NCBI RefSeq assembly: GCF_001558695.1
Contig: NZ_LNTU01000001.1
Span: 806,001-870,000, forward strand
Reading direction: 5' to 3'
DNA: 64,000 bases
Source of the DNA: Paramesorhizobium deserti
GTDB taxonomy: Bacteria > Pseudomonadota > Alphaproteobacteria > Rhizobiales > Rhizobiaceae
The notes under the pieces were generated by a model. That model was not told the origin of the DNA, searched no databases, and saw nothing but the letters and a program-made list of their open reading frames with translations. Each line of letters begins with the position of its first letter. Within the stretch, counting starts at the first letter, position 1. Shown here in pieces: positions 56,398 through 64,000 of this stretch. Both the position numbers and the translations under genes were made by a program.

Positions 56398-57885
56398 GAT
56401 CGTCAGCGTCCGCCGCACCGCGTTCTTCCAGCCGGCAATCTTGGCCTTGCGGGTCTTTTCATCCATTTTCGGCAGGAAACGGGTGTCCAGCGCCCAGCTT
56501 CTGGCGAAGTCCGCCTGCTTCGGCCAGATACCAGCCTTCGATGCGGCGAGCCAGGCGGCGCCCAGCGCCGTCGTCTCCAGGATGACCGGGCGGTCCACTG
56601 GCGCATCGAGAATGTCGGCCAGACGCTGCATCGTCCAGTCCGAGGCGACCATGCCGCCATCGGCGCGCAGCACCGTCTTGCGGCCGTCGGCTTTCCAATC
56701 CTTCTTCATGGCTTCCAGCAGGTCACGGGTCTGGTAGGCGACCGATTCGAGCGCCGCCCGGGAGAACTCCGCCGGGCCGGAATTACGCGTCAATCCGAAG
56801 ATCGCACCACGGGCATCGGCATCCCAATGCGGCGCGCCGAGGCCGACGAAGGCGGGAACCATATAGACCTCCTGGCTCGGATCGGCGCTGTCGGCAAGCT
56901 TGCCGGATTCGGCCGCCGTGCCGATGATCTTCAGCCCGTCGCGCAGCCATTGCACCGCTGCGCCGGCGATGAAGATCGAACCCTCCAGCGCATAGGTGGT
57001 GCGCCCGTCAAGGCGATAGGCGATGGTGGTCAGGAGCCGGTTCTTCGAAAGCACCATCTCCGAACCGGTGTTGAGCAGCGCGAAGCAGCCGGTGCCATAG
57101 GTCGACTTGATCATCCCCGGCTCGAAGCAGGCCTGGCCGATGACCGCCGCGTGCTGATCGCCCGCAACGCCCAGGATCGGGATTTCAGCGCCGAGGATCT
57201 CCGCATCGGTGCTGCCGAAATCGGCGGCGCAATCCTTCACCTCCGGCAGCATCGCCTCCGGGATATCGAAGAGCTCGAGCAATTCCTTGTCCCAACGATT
57301 TTCGGCGATGTTGAAGAGCAGCGTGCGCGCCGCATTGGTCGCATCCGTCACATGGTTCCTGCCGCCGGTCAGACGCCAGATCAGGAACGAGTCGATCGTG
57401 CCGAAGAGAAGCTCGCCTTTGCGCGCCCTTGCCCGCGCACCTGGCACATTGCTTAAGAGCCATGCCAGCTTGGTGCCGGAAAAATAAGGGTCGAGCAGCA
57501 GGCCGGTCTTCCGCGTGACCATTTTTTCCAGGCCCTGCTTCTTCAGCTTGCGGCACAGATTGGCGGTGCGGCGGTCCTGCCAGACGATGGCATTGTGGAT
57601 CGGCTTGCCCGTCGCCTTTTCCCAGACGACGACGGTTTCGCGCTGGTTGGTGATGCCAAGCGCCCCTACCTGCCCAGCCTCGATATGCGCGTTGCGGATC
57701 GCCTCGCCGCAAGTCGTCACAACCGAGCGCCAGATATCATCCGGGTCGTGCTCCACCCAGCCGGAGCGGGGATAGATCTGCGGAAATTCCTGCTGGCCAA
57801 GACCCACGACCCGACGGTCGCGGTCGAAGACGATGGCCCTGCTCGACGTGGTCCCCTGATCGATTGCGAGTACGTATTCCGCCAT
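56392..57885 (-). CDS. glpK: Glycerol kinase
   Basis: Phosphorylates glycerol to sn-glycerol-3-phosphate. A 497-residue FGGY-family kinase with [14 protein letters not shown] (phosphate 1), [39 protein letters not shown] and [27 protein letters not shown]. Closest to bacterial GlpK by length and motif. No glpF or glpD lies beside it; the gene stands alone on the minus strand, with 197 bp before the divergent SDR gene. Confidence 0.95.
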   Translation of the reverse strand: MAEYVLAIDQGTTSSRAIVFDRDRRVVGLGQQEFPQIYPRSGWVEHDPDDIWRSVVTTCGEAIRNAHIEAGQVGALGITNQRETVVVWEKATGKPIHNAIVWQDRRTANLCRKLKKQGLEKMVTRKTGLLLDPYFSGTKLAWLLSNVPGARARARKGELLFGTIDSFLIWRLTGGRNHVTDATNAARTLLFNIAENRWDKELLELFDIPEAMLPEVKDCAADFGSTDAEILGAEIPILGVAGDQHAAVIGQACFEPGMIKSTYGTGCFALLNTGSEMVLSKNRLLTTIAYRLDGRTTYALEGSIFIAGAAVQWLRDGLKIIGTAAESGKLADSADPSQEVYMVPAFVGLGAPHWDADARGAIFGLTRNSGPAEFSRAALESVAYQTRDLLEAMKKDWKADGRKTVLRADGGMVASDWTMQRLADILDAPVDRPVILETTALGAAWLAASKAGIWPKQADFARSWALDTRFLPKMDEKTRKAKIAGWKNAVRRTLTIE

Positions 57886-58082
57886 GATTCCTCCTCCATT
57901 CGCGCGTGCAAGCTAGCGCATCGGGACGAAAACAGGAATCGGCATAAGCGAAAATCACGCAACATTCACCGGACCCGAAGCTATTGCGCGCCTGCGGCAA
58001 TGCGCAATTTGCGATTTGCATTCAACAGCCTCGAAATCTTGAGCGGTATCGTCTATTAAAAGACACCAACGAGGCACCTTTC

Positions 58083-58832
58083 ATGACCGACATCACCACC
58101 AAGAAGACGCTTGTGCTGACCGGAGCGAGCCGAGGCATCGGCCATGCCACCGTCAAACGTTTCTCGCGCGCGGGATGGCGCGTCATCACCTGCTCGCGGC
58201 AGGATTTCTCCGAGAACTGCCCCTGGCCGGCCGGACCGGAGGATCACATCAGGATCGACCTTTCCGACCCCGAGGATATCGGCCGCGGCATTTCAGAAAT
58301 TCGCCGGCGGCTGGAGGCGGAGGGCAGCAAGCTGCATGCGCTGGTCAACAATGCCGGCATTTCGCCCAAGGCGGAAGGCGGGCGGCGGCTCAATTCCATC
58401 GAGACGCCCATGCAGGTCTGGCGCGACGTATTCCAGGTGAATTTCTTCGCACCGATCATGCTGGCGCGGGGGCTCTTTAGGGAGTTGGAGGCAGCGCAGG
58501 GCTCGATCGTCAATGTCACCTCAATCGCCGGAAGCCGCGTACATCCCTTCGCCGGCACCGCCTATTCGACATCGAAGGCGGCGCTTGCCGCTCTGACCCG
58601 CGAAATGGCGTCGGATTTCGGCCCGCACGGCATTCGCGTAAACGCGATCGCGCCGGGCGAGATCGAAACCTCGATCCTGTCGCCGGGCACGGAAAAGCTG
58701 ATCGAGCACCTGCCGCTGCGCCGCCTTGGCCAGACATCGGAAGTGGCCGACACGATCTATTTCCTGTGCACCGAGGCCTCTTCCTATGTCACCGGTTCGG
58801 AAATCCACATCAATGGCGGCCAGCACGTTTAA
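58083..58832 (+). CDS. Short-chain dehydrogenase/reductase
   Basis: A 249-residue classical SDR. Cofactor motif TGASRGIG (about 12-19), NNAG in LVNNAGISP, catalytic Ser in VTSIAGSRV and YSTSK, and a C-terminal NGGQHV. The residue after the second strand (TCSRQD) suggests NADP(H), with low certainty. The substrate is unknown; neighbours are glpK (divergent) and a fructokinase, so a sugar or polyol substrate is possible. ATG 58083 is chosen over the longer frame, which would overlap the glpK promoter. Confidence 0.9.
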   Translation: MTDITTKKTLVLTGASRGIGHATVKRFSRAGWRVITCSRQDFSENCPWPAGPEDHIRIDLSDPEDIGRGISEIRRRLEAEGSKLHALVNNAGISPKAEGGRRLNSIETPMQVWRDVFQVNFFAPIMLARGLFRELEAAQGSIVNVTSIAGSRVHPFAGTAYSTSKAALAALTREMASDFGPHGIRVNAIAPGEIETSILSPGTEKLIEHLPLRRLGQTSEVADTIYFLCTEASSYVTGSEIHINGGQHV

Positions 58833-58944
58833 AACCCGGTGCGGCGTTTTCCATGGTTGCAAGAGAGGCGCAAAACCTTTAGCGCTTTCTCCGATTCAAT
58901 CGGTTTAGGTGCCCGTTCCCAAGGGTTTGAGAGAGGAGGCCCGC

Positions 58945-59871
58945 ATGATCATTTCCTGCGGTGAAGCGCTGATCGACATGCTGCCGCGCGAGACGGCGGA
59001 TGGCCAGGCAGCTTTCGTTCCCCATGCGGGCGGTGCCTTGTTCAACACGGCCATCGCCATCGGCAGGCTGGGCGCGCCGGCCGGTTTCTTCTCCGGGCTG
59101 TCCTCGGATTTCCTCGGCGATATCCTGCGCGAGACGCTCCATCGCTCGAATGTGGATAGCTCCTTCTGCGCAACCGCCAACCGCCCGACGACGCTCGCCT
59201 TCGTGCGCCTCGTCAACGGTCAGGCGAGCTATGCCTTCTATGACGAGAACACCGCTGGCCGGATGCTGACCGAGGCCGACCTGCCGCAACTCGACGACAG
59301 GGTTTCGGCGCTGCTTTTCGGCGCGATCAGCCTTATTCCCGAGCCCTGCGGCAACACCTACGAGGCGCTGATGGCGCGCGAAGCGGGGCGCCGGGTCATC
59401 ATGCTCGACCCGAACATCCGCCCCGGCTTCATTCCCGACCGCGAAAAGCACCTGGCGCGGCTGCGCCGGATGGTCGCCATGGCCGATATCGTGAAAATGT
59501 CCGATGAGGACATCGCCTGGTTCGGAGAAGGCACGGAGCACGACAAAATCGCCGCCGACTGGCTGACGCGCGGACCGAAGCTCGTCATCATCACGCGCGG
59601 ATCGCATGGCGCCGACGCCTATACGCTGCGTGGCAAGGTCAGCGTTCCGGGCGTCAAGGTCACGGTTGCTGATACGGTGGGCGCGGGCGATACGGTCAAT
59701 GCCGGCGTGCTGGTGAGCCTCCACAGGCAGGGGCTTCTCACCAAGGAAGCGATCGCCAATCTGACGGAAGACCAAGTCCATGCCGCAGTGGCGCTCGGCG
59801 TGCGCGCCGCGGCGGTGACTGTCTCTCGGGCTGGAGCCAATCCGCCTTGGCAGAGCGAGATGGCGGATTGA
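58945..59871 (+). CDS. PfkB-family carbohydrate kinase, probable fructokinase
   Basis: A 308-residue ribokinase-fold kinase. It opens MIISCGEALIDMLPRE, a fructokinase-like start, has GGALFNTAIAIGRLG (PfkB signature 1) and VADTVGAGDTVNAGVLVSL (signature 2 with catalytic Asp in GAGD). GAGAGGAGG lies upstream of ATG 58945. The substrate is likely fructose but other ketoses are possible. It lies 112 bp after the SDR gene; that gap contains an imperfect CCGATT/AATCGG palindrome. Confidence 0.87.
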   Translation: MIISCGEALIDMLPRETADGQAAFVPHAGGALFNTAIAIGRLGAPAGFFSGLSSDFLGDILRETLHRSNVDSSFCATANRPTTLAFVRLVNGQASYAFYDENTAGRMLTEADLPQLDDRVSALLFGAISLIPEPCGNTYEALMAREAGRRVIMLDPNIRPGFIPDREKHLARLRRMVAMADIVKMSDEDIAWFGEGTEHDKIAADWLTRGPKLVIITRGSHGADAYTLRGKVSVPGVKVTVADTVGAGDTVNAGVLVSLHRQGLLTKEAIANLTEDQVHAAVALGVRAAAVTVSRAGANPPWQSEMAD

Positions 59872-60455
59872 ACGGTTCACGTTTGGCCTATGGCGTGGTG
59901 GTCGGTTGATGGGGCCATGACGTTGAGTCTTCGGTGATATTTGGATGACGCGTTTGCCGTTCCGGAACCTTCTCCCCAAAAACTTATCCCACAGTTCCCG
60001 CCCTGCCCTTATCCTTCCCCGCAGTTCTTCCCGCGGGAACGCGGCTCGCGACGGCGGGTCTCGCGGGGAAGAACCGGCGCCTCCGACGGCGGGAAAACGT
60101 ATCTCGTCGTCCGGGGAGGCTCCGTCCAAGGGTTCCCCTGCCGGGACTACGCCCGGTGTGTGCTGGACGAGCACTTAAGGGGAGGGCCGAGACGGGACGT
60201 GGGGGCCGCAAGGCTGCCGCGACGATCCCCAGCCTTCGCCGAAGCGGAACGGGCGGAGACGGAAATCGCCGGACGGGGCGGTCCTGTGACCGCGGTCAAA
60301 CTTACTATCAAAGATCGAGCGTTCGCATGACCGCCCGTCTTCCCATTCCCGGTTCAGGGCGTTCTTTCTCAATGGCCAGACGCGGAAAGCGGGCGTGGTA
60401 ACGGTCCCCCGCTGCCCTCCCTTTCCCTTATGAAGAGATGACCGGCAAAAGGATG
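59872..60455. other. 584-bp GC-rich non-coding stretch with folded segments
   Basis: No credible gene: reading frames here are Arg/Pro/Gly-rich without domains or ribosome-binding sites. It is full of inverted repeats: GTTCTTCCCGCG (60024-60035) against CGCGGGGAAGAAC (60062-60074); and a three-way junction in which TCCCCT (60134-60139) pairs with AGGGGA (60178-60183) around two hairpins, CCGGG/CCCGG (60141-60156) and GTGCT/AGCAC (60160-60174). It could be a structured RNA, a decayed repeat element, or both. Confidence 0.5.
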
Positions 60456-61910
60456 CTACCGCGCCAATGCGTCCAGCGCCGGGTAGAGCCTGCGATAGCT
60501 GATATAGGCGTCATCGAAGGCACCGCGCAGGCGCGCTTCCGGCTCAATCGTCTCGGCGATGTCAGGCAATGTGCAGATCGCCCACGGATCGGCTTTCTCC
60601 GCCGCGATAAGTCCCAGACGAGCTGCGCCGAACGCGCCGCCGAAATCGCCGTCGGCGGGAACGTCCACGGCCAAATCGAGCGCCGTGGCGATCGCTCGCA
60701 GCCAATAATCGGAGCGCGAACCGCCGCCCACGGCCGTCACCCGGTCGAGCCTGGTGCCGGCGGCCGCAAGCGCTTCCAGACAATCGCGGAATGCGAAGGC
60801 TACGCCTTCGACGACGGCCTGCGTCAGCGTGGCGCGATCGCTTTCACGTCCCAGGCCGACAAAGGCCCCGCGGATGGCGGCATCGTTGTGGGGCGTGCGC
60901 TCTCCCGAGAGATAGGGCAGGAAGGTGACGCCCGAGGGCGCCTTCAGCCTGTCCCCCAGCTCCGCCGTGAGGTTGGCGGGATCGCTGCGCGCTATGCCGG
61001 CATACCAGTTGAGGGCATCCGTCGCCGACAGGATGACGCCCATCTGGTGCCAGGTTTTCGGCAGGGCGTGGCAGAAGGTATGCACCGCACTCGCCGGATT
61101 GGGCAGATACGAACCGTTCGCGGCGAAGAGGACGCCGGAGGTGCCGACGGAGATGAAGGCGTGACCGGGCGACACGGTGCCCATGCCGCAGGCCGATGCC
61201 GCATTGTCGCCACCGCCGCCCGCGACGACCACATCATCGCGCATGCCCCAGCGCCGCGCGAGTTCCGGCTTCAGAACAGCGGAAATTTCCGTGCCCTCGA
61301 CCAGCGACGGCATCTGGTTTTCGTCGAGATCGGTCGCGGCCAGAAGCTCGGGCGACCAGCGGCGCTCCTCCACATCGAGCCATGCGGTGCCGGCCGAGTC
61401 CGACATGTCGGAGACATATTCGCCGGTCAGCCAGAAGCGCAGATAGTCCTTCGGCAGGAGGACCTTCGCGATCTTCGCAAAAAGCTCGGGCTCATTGTTC
61501 TTCACCCAAAGGAGCTTCGGCGCCGTGAAGCCGGGGAAGACGATATTGCCGGTGATCTTGCGGAAGCGCGGATCGGCATCGAGGGCCGCCGCTTCCTTGT
61601 AAGCGCGCGTATCGTTCCACAGAATGCAGGGCCGCAGCACCTTGCCGTCGGCATCGATGAGGGTCGCGCCATGCATCTGACCGGAAAGGCCGATGCCGCG
61701 CACGGCGGCAAGCCGTGCGGGAAAGGTGGATTTCATCACGTCGAGCACGGTTTCCAGCGCGTCGATCCAGTGCGCAGGGTTCTGCTCGGACCAGCCCGAA
61801 TGCGGGCGCGAGACATTCAGCGAAGCGGAGGCGGACGCGGTGATCCGCTGCTTGTCGTCTATCAGCAGCGCCTTGATGCCCGAAGTGCCAAGATCAATTC
61901 CCAGATACAT
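60456..61910 (-). CDS. xylB: Xylulokinase
   Basis: An FGGY-family kinase of 484 residues that phosphorylates D-xylulose for entry into the pentose phosphate pathway. Motifs: MYLGIDLGTSGIKALLIDD, GIGLSGQMHGATLID, WNDTRAYKEA, GGGGDNAASACGMG and AVGGGSRSDYWLRAIA (FGGY signature 2). The length and GQMHG are typical of XylB. xylA and transport genes are not adjacent. The start at 61910 is chosen because the longer frame would add a poor, basic extension. Confidence 0.93.
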   Translation of the reverse strand: MYLGIDLGTSGIKALLIDDKQRITASASASLNVSRPHSGWSEQNPAHWIDALETVLDVMKSTFPARLAAVRGIGLSGQMHGATLIDADGKVLRPCILWNDTRAYKEAAALDADPRFRKITGNIVFPGFTAPKLLWVKNNEPELFAKIAKVLLPKDYLRFWLTGEYVSDMSDSAGTAWLDVEERRWSPELLAATDLDENQMPSLVEGTEISAVLKPELARRWGMRDDVVVAGGGGDNAASACGMGTVSPGHAFISVGTSGVLFAANGSYLPNPASAVHTFCHALPKTWHQMGVILSATDALNWYAGIARSDPANLTAELGDRLKAPSGVTFLPYLSGERTPHNDAAIRGAFVGLGRESDRATLTQAVVEGVAFAFRDCLEALAAAGTRLDRVTAVGGGSRSDYWLRAIATALDLAVDVPADGDFGGAFGAARLGLIAAEKADPWAICTLPDIAETIEPEARLRGAFDDAYISYRRLYPALDALAR

Positions 61911-62066
61911 GATGTGCCATCTCCTCCGTCTGGCCAATCCATCCTCTGTATTGTGCAAATCCCGCAGAAGACCAAAGTCCGCTCCTCCTAAACTTGCAAA
62001 TCTCCTCAAACGCAAGCCCAGATGGAAAATTCGTCTTCACTTTTCAGCGAATCTCGCCTCGCCGAG

Positions 62067-63371
62067 CTAAACCTTCACCAGATGCTCCACGCGATCCTCG
62101 TTGCCGAAGAATTCGAGATAGCGCTGGACCTCCTTGGGATCACCTGTCGCCTTGCGGGGATTGTCCGAGAGCTTGACTGCCGGACGGCCGTTCGCCTCGC
62201 TGACCTTGCAGACCAGCGAGATCGCGTTGAGGCCATCGATATTGGTCGGCGCGCATCCCGCGAAATCATTGGTGAGGTTGGTGCCCCAGCCGAAGCTCAT
62301 CCTGACGCGCCCATGGAAATGATGATAGGTTTCCTCGATGGTGTCGACATCGAGCGCATCGGAAAAGATCAGGAGCTTGTCGCGCGGGTCCTTGCCCTTC
62401 TCCTTCCACCAACCGATGATGCGCTCGCCACCCTCGATCGGCGGGGCGCTGTCAGGGCGGAAGCCCGTCCAGTCGGCCACCCAGTCCGGCGCATCGCGCA
62501 GGAAGGCGGTGGTGCCGAAGGCGTCGGGCAGCACGATCAGAAGATTGCCGCCATAATAGCGGTTCCATTCCTGCAGCACGCGATAGGGCGCGCTGCGCAG
62601 TTCCTCGTCATTGCGGGACAGCGCGGCAAGCACCATCGGCAGCTCATGCGCATTGGTGCCCAGCGCCTCCAGATCGGTGTCCATGGCAAGCAGCACGTTG
62701 CTCGTGCCGGTAAAGGCATCGCCGATGCCCTCCTTAAGTGCCTCGACGCACCAACGCTGCCACAGGAAGGAGTGGCGTCGGCGGGTGCCGAAATCAGAAA
62801 TCTTCAGGTCAGGCAGCCGGCGCAGGCGCTCAACCTTGCTCCACATCTTGGCCTTGGCGCGGGCATAAAGCACATCGAGCGAGAAGGGGCCGAGCGATTT
62901 CATCGCCGCGCGGGAGCGCAGCTCGTTGATGATGGCGAGAGCCGGGATCTCCCACATGGTGGTGTACATCCAGGGCCCATGGAAATTCAGCTCATACTGG
63001 CCCTCGCGCCGGATGAGCTCGTATTCCGGCAATTGGAAATCGGCGAGCCAGGCGAGGAATTCCGGCGAGAATATCTGCTTGTGGCCATAGAACGAATTAC
63101 CTGCCAGCCAGATCATCTCCTTCTTGCCGAAACGCAGCGTGCGCGCATGGTCGAGCTGGGCGCGCAGCTCGGATTCCTCGATCTCGTCGGCAAGGCGTAC
63201 GGAGGTCGTACGGTTGATGAGCGTGAAGGTGGCGTCGACCTTGGGATAAAGACCCCAGATCATCTGCAGCATCAGGAGCTTGTAGAAATCCGTATCCAGC
63301 AGGCTGCGGATGATCGGATCGAGCTTCCAGGTGTGATTGTAGACGCGCCGCGCGATGTCAGTCTTGGCCAT
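62067..63371 (-). CDS. pncB: Nicotinate phosphoribosyltransferase
   Basis: Converts nicotinate and PRPP to nicotinate mononucleotide in NAD salvage, with ATP hydrolysis. The 434-residue protein has [21 protein letters not shown] at the start, [11 protein letters not shown], the autophosphorylated His in GTNAHELPM, and [12 protein letters not shown] in the phosphate-binding part. Normal length. It lies between xylB (156-bp gap) and the cyclic glucan synthase gene (147 bp) on the same strand; I recall pncB near the cyclic glucan synthase gene in other Rhizobiales. Confidence 0.96.
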   Translation of the reverse strand: MAKTDIARRVYNHTWKLDPIIRSLLDTDFYKLLMLQMIWGLYPKVDATFTLINRTTSVRLADEIEESELRAQLDHARTLRFGKKEMIWLAGNSFYGHKQIFSPEFLAWLADFQLPEYELIRREGQYELNFHGPWMYTTMWEIPALAIINELRSRAAMKSLGPFSLDVLYARAKAKMWSKVERLRRLPDLKISDFGTRRRHSFLWQRWCVEALKEGIGDAFTGTSNVLLAMDTDLEALGTNAHELPMVLAALSRNDEELRSAPYRVLQEWNRYYGGNLLIVLPDAFGTTAFLRDAPDWVADWTGFRPDSAPPIEGGERIIGWWKEKGKDPRDKLLIFSDALDVDTIEETYHHFHGRVRMSFGWGTNLTNDFAGCAPTNIDGLNAISLVCKVSEANGRPAVKLSDNPRKATGDPKEVQRYLEFFGNEDRVEHLVKV

Positions 63372-63492
63372 GTTGCCTCCCTCCCCGAAAGTCTCCCATT
63401 CACCGGATCGGGATGGGCGCGGGATATGTGCTGGCTGCCGGGCAGCCTTGTCAAGCAGCGTACCGGGTTTGCTGGCGAATGCCGGAAATGAA

Positions 63493-63514
63493 AGAGCGGG
63501 GAAACCCCCGCTCT
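63493..63514 (-). terminator. Terminator of the cyclic glucan synthase gene
   Basis: AGAGCGGGG (63493-63501) pairs perfectly with CCCCGCTCT (63506-63514) over a 4-nt loop. On the minus strand it is followed by TTTCATTT and begins 5 bp after the stop of the glucan synthase gene. Confidence 0.85.
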
Positions 63515-63518
63515 CCGT

Positions 63519-64000
63519 TTAGCTTTTCGGGGCCGGTTTGGGAAGCTCCACGACGATTTCGTGATCGCCGGTCATCTTCAGCGCAATGCCCTTTTCCGGA
63601 TTCGATACTTTCCGGCCGTCGAGCTTGACCGATTTGGTCTTGCCGCCGGTCTTGACCACGATGCGGTAAGTGGCTTCGCCGATGCGTAGCGACACATTGC
63701 AGCCGTCCCATTCCGGCGGAAGCGCCGGATCGACGAAGAGCCGGTCGGCGCGGCGGCGCAGGCCGAGAATGCCTTCCGTCGCGACGCGATAGAGCCAGCC
63801 CGCGGAGCCGGTGTACCAAGTCCAGCCGCCCTGTCCGCGCTTGGATTCCACGGAATAGATATCGGCGGCGACCACATAGGGCTCGACGCGATAGGCATCC
63901 GGATTACGGCTGTGATGGATCGGGTTGATCATCTGGAACCAGCGATAGGCCTCGGCATTCTGCCCGAGCTGCGTCAAGGCGAGGATCGCCCATGTCGCGC
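63519..64000 (-). CDS. Cyclic beta-1,2-glucan synthase, C-terminal end (partial)
   Basis: Only the last 160 or so codons are in the window; the frame is open to the edge. The sequence YRWFQMINPIHHSRNPDAYRVEPYVVAADIYS…GGWTWYTGSAGWLYRVATEGILGL is the end of a GH94 phosphorylase-like domain, as found at the C-terminus of ChvB/NdvB/Cgs, the giant inner-membrane enzyme that makes cyclic beta-1,2-glucans for the periplasm, needed for osmoadaptation and host interaction. A stand-alone GH94 cellobiose-type phosphorylase is the main alternative. A strong terminator follows. Confidence 0.82.
   Translation of the reverse strand, partial: ATWAILALTQLGQNAEAYRWFQMINPIHHSRNPDAYRVEPYVVAADIYSVESKRGQGGWTWYTGSAGWLYRVATEGILGLRRRADRLFVDPALPPEWDGCNVSLRIGEATYRIVVKTGGKTKSVKLDGRKVSNPEKGIALKMTGDHEIVVELPKPAPKS

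Noticed and set aside
59941-60330. 129-codon frame between the fructokinase gene and xylB
   Set aside because: The product is Arg/Pro/Gly-rich without a domain, the start lacks a ribosome-binding site, and the region is better explained by inverted repeats.

Overview
The window reads as chromosomal core DNA of an alphaproteobacterium of the order Hyphomicrobiales (Rhizobiales). This rests on gene content and order: lptC-lptA-lptB-rpoN, olsB beside mutS/tme/glnD/murJ/trpS (as I recall from Sinorhizobium meliloti), the redox pair actS/actR beside hrpB, a BA14K-type protein, an Omp25-like porin relative, and the end of a cyclic beta-1,2-glucan synthase gene. Palindromic intergenic repeats of the kinds scattered through Rhizobiales genomes are also present. 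I cannot name the genus. I see no tRNA, rRNA, CRISPR array, transposase or prophage gene.

Layout. 1-4.4 kb: LPS export genes and rpoN on the minus strand. 4.5-9.7 kb: sppA, ihfB, lapA, an ornithine cyclodeaminase relative, two RNA methyltransferases and lspA, closely packed. 9.8-12.9 kb: a hybrid histidine kinase, then olsB with a Pho-box-like promoter and a strongly folded leader. 12.95-25.8 kb: mutS, the NADP malic enzyme, glnD, murJ, a VOC protein, trpS, a universal stress protein and an Nfu-type Fe-S protein. 25.9-31.8 kb: an L,D-transpeptidase, mmcB, actR, actS and hrpB. 31.9-34.7 kb: a formaldehyde detoxification cluster (frmR, frmA, a GNAT gene, S-formylglutathione hydrolase). 34.7-48.4 kb: a cytochrome P450, gyrB, a phytase-like esterase, a BA14K protein, a GGDEF-EAL protein, a DEAD-box helicase and polA. 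48.5-49.5 kb: a probable AbcR-type small RNA and a VapBC module. 49.6-56.3 kb: a dipeptidase, ribonuclease D, an acyltransferase, an Omp25-like protein and a class A PBP. 56.4-64 kb: glpK, an SDR, a fructokinase, xylB, pncB and the 3' end of a cyclic glucan synthase gene.

Most of the novelty is between genes. (1) Four convergent gene junctions carry the same kind of purine-rich/pyrimidine-rich hairpin built from GGGAATA/GGGAGTA units, and the element supplies or abuts the stop codons of the flanking genes. (2) Four perfect TTAA-N7-TTAA sites (the CtrA full-site pattern) occur, all intergenic; three lie in front of cell-envelope genes and one follows rpoN. (3) olsB has a Pho-box-like direct repeat and three consecutive long hairpins in its leader. 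(4) The sRNA candidate beside polA displays two C-rich loops of the anti-Shine-Dalgarno type. (5) An Irr/ICE-like half-site overlaps the nfu promoter, and a CsoR/FrmR-type operator sits in the frmR promoter. (6) A GC-rich non-coding 584-bp stretch between the fructokinase gene and xylB can fold into a three-way junction.
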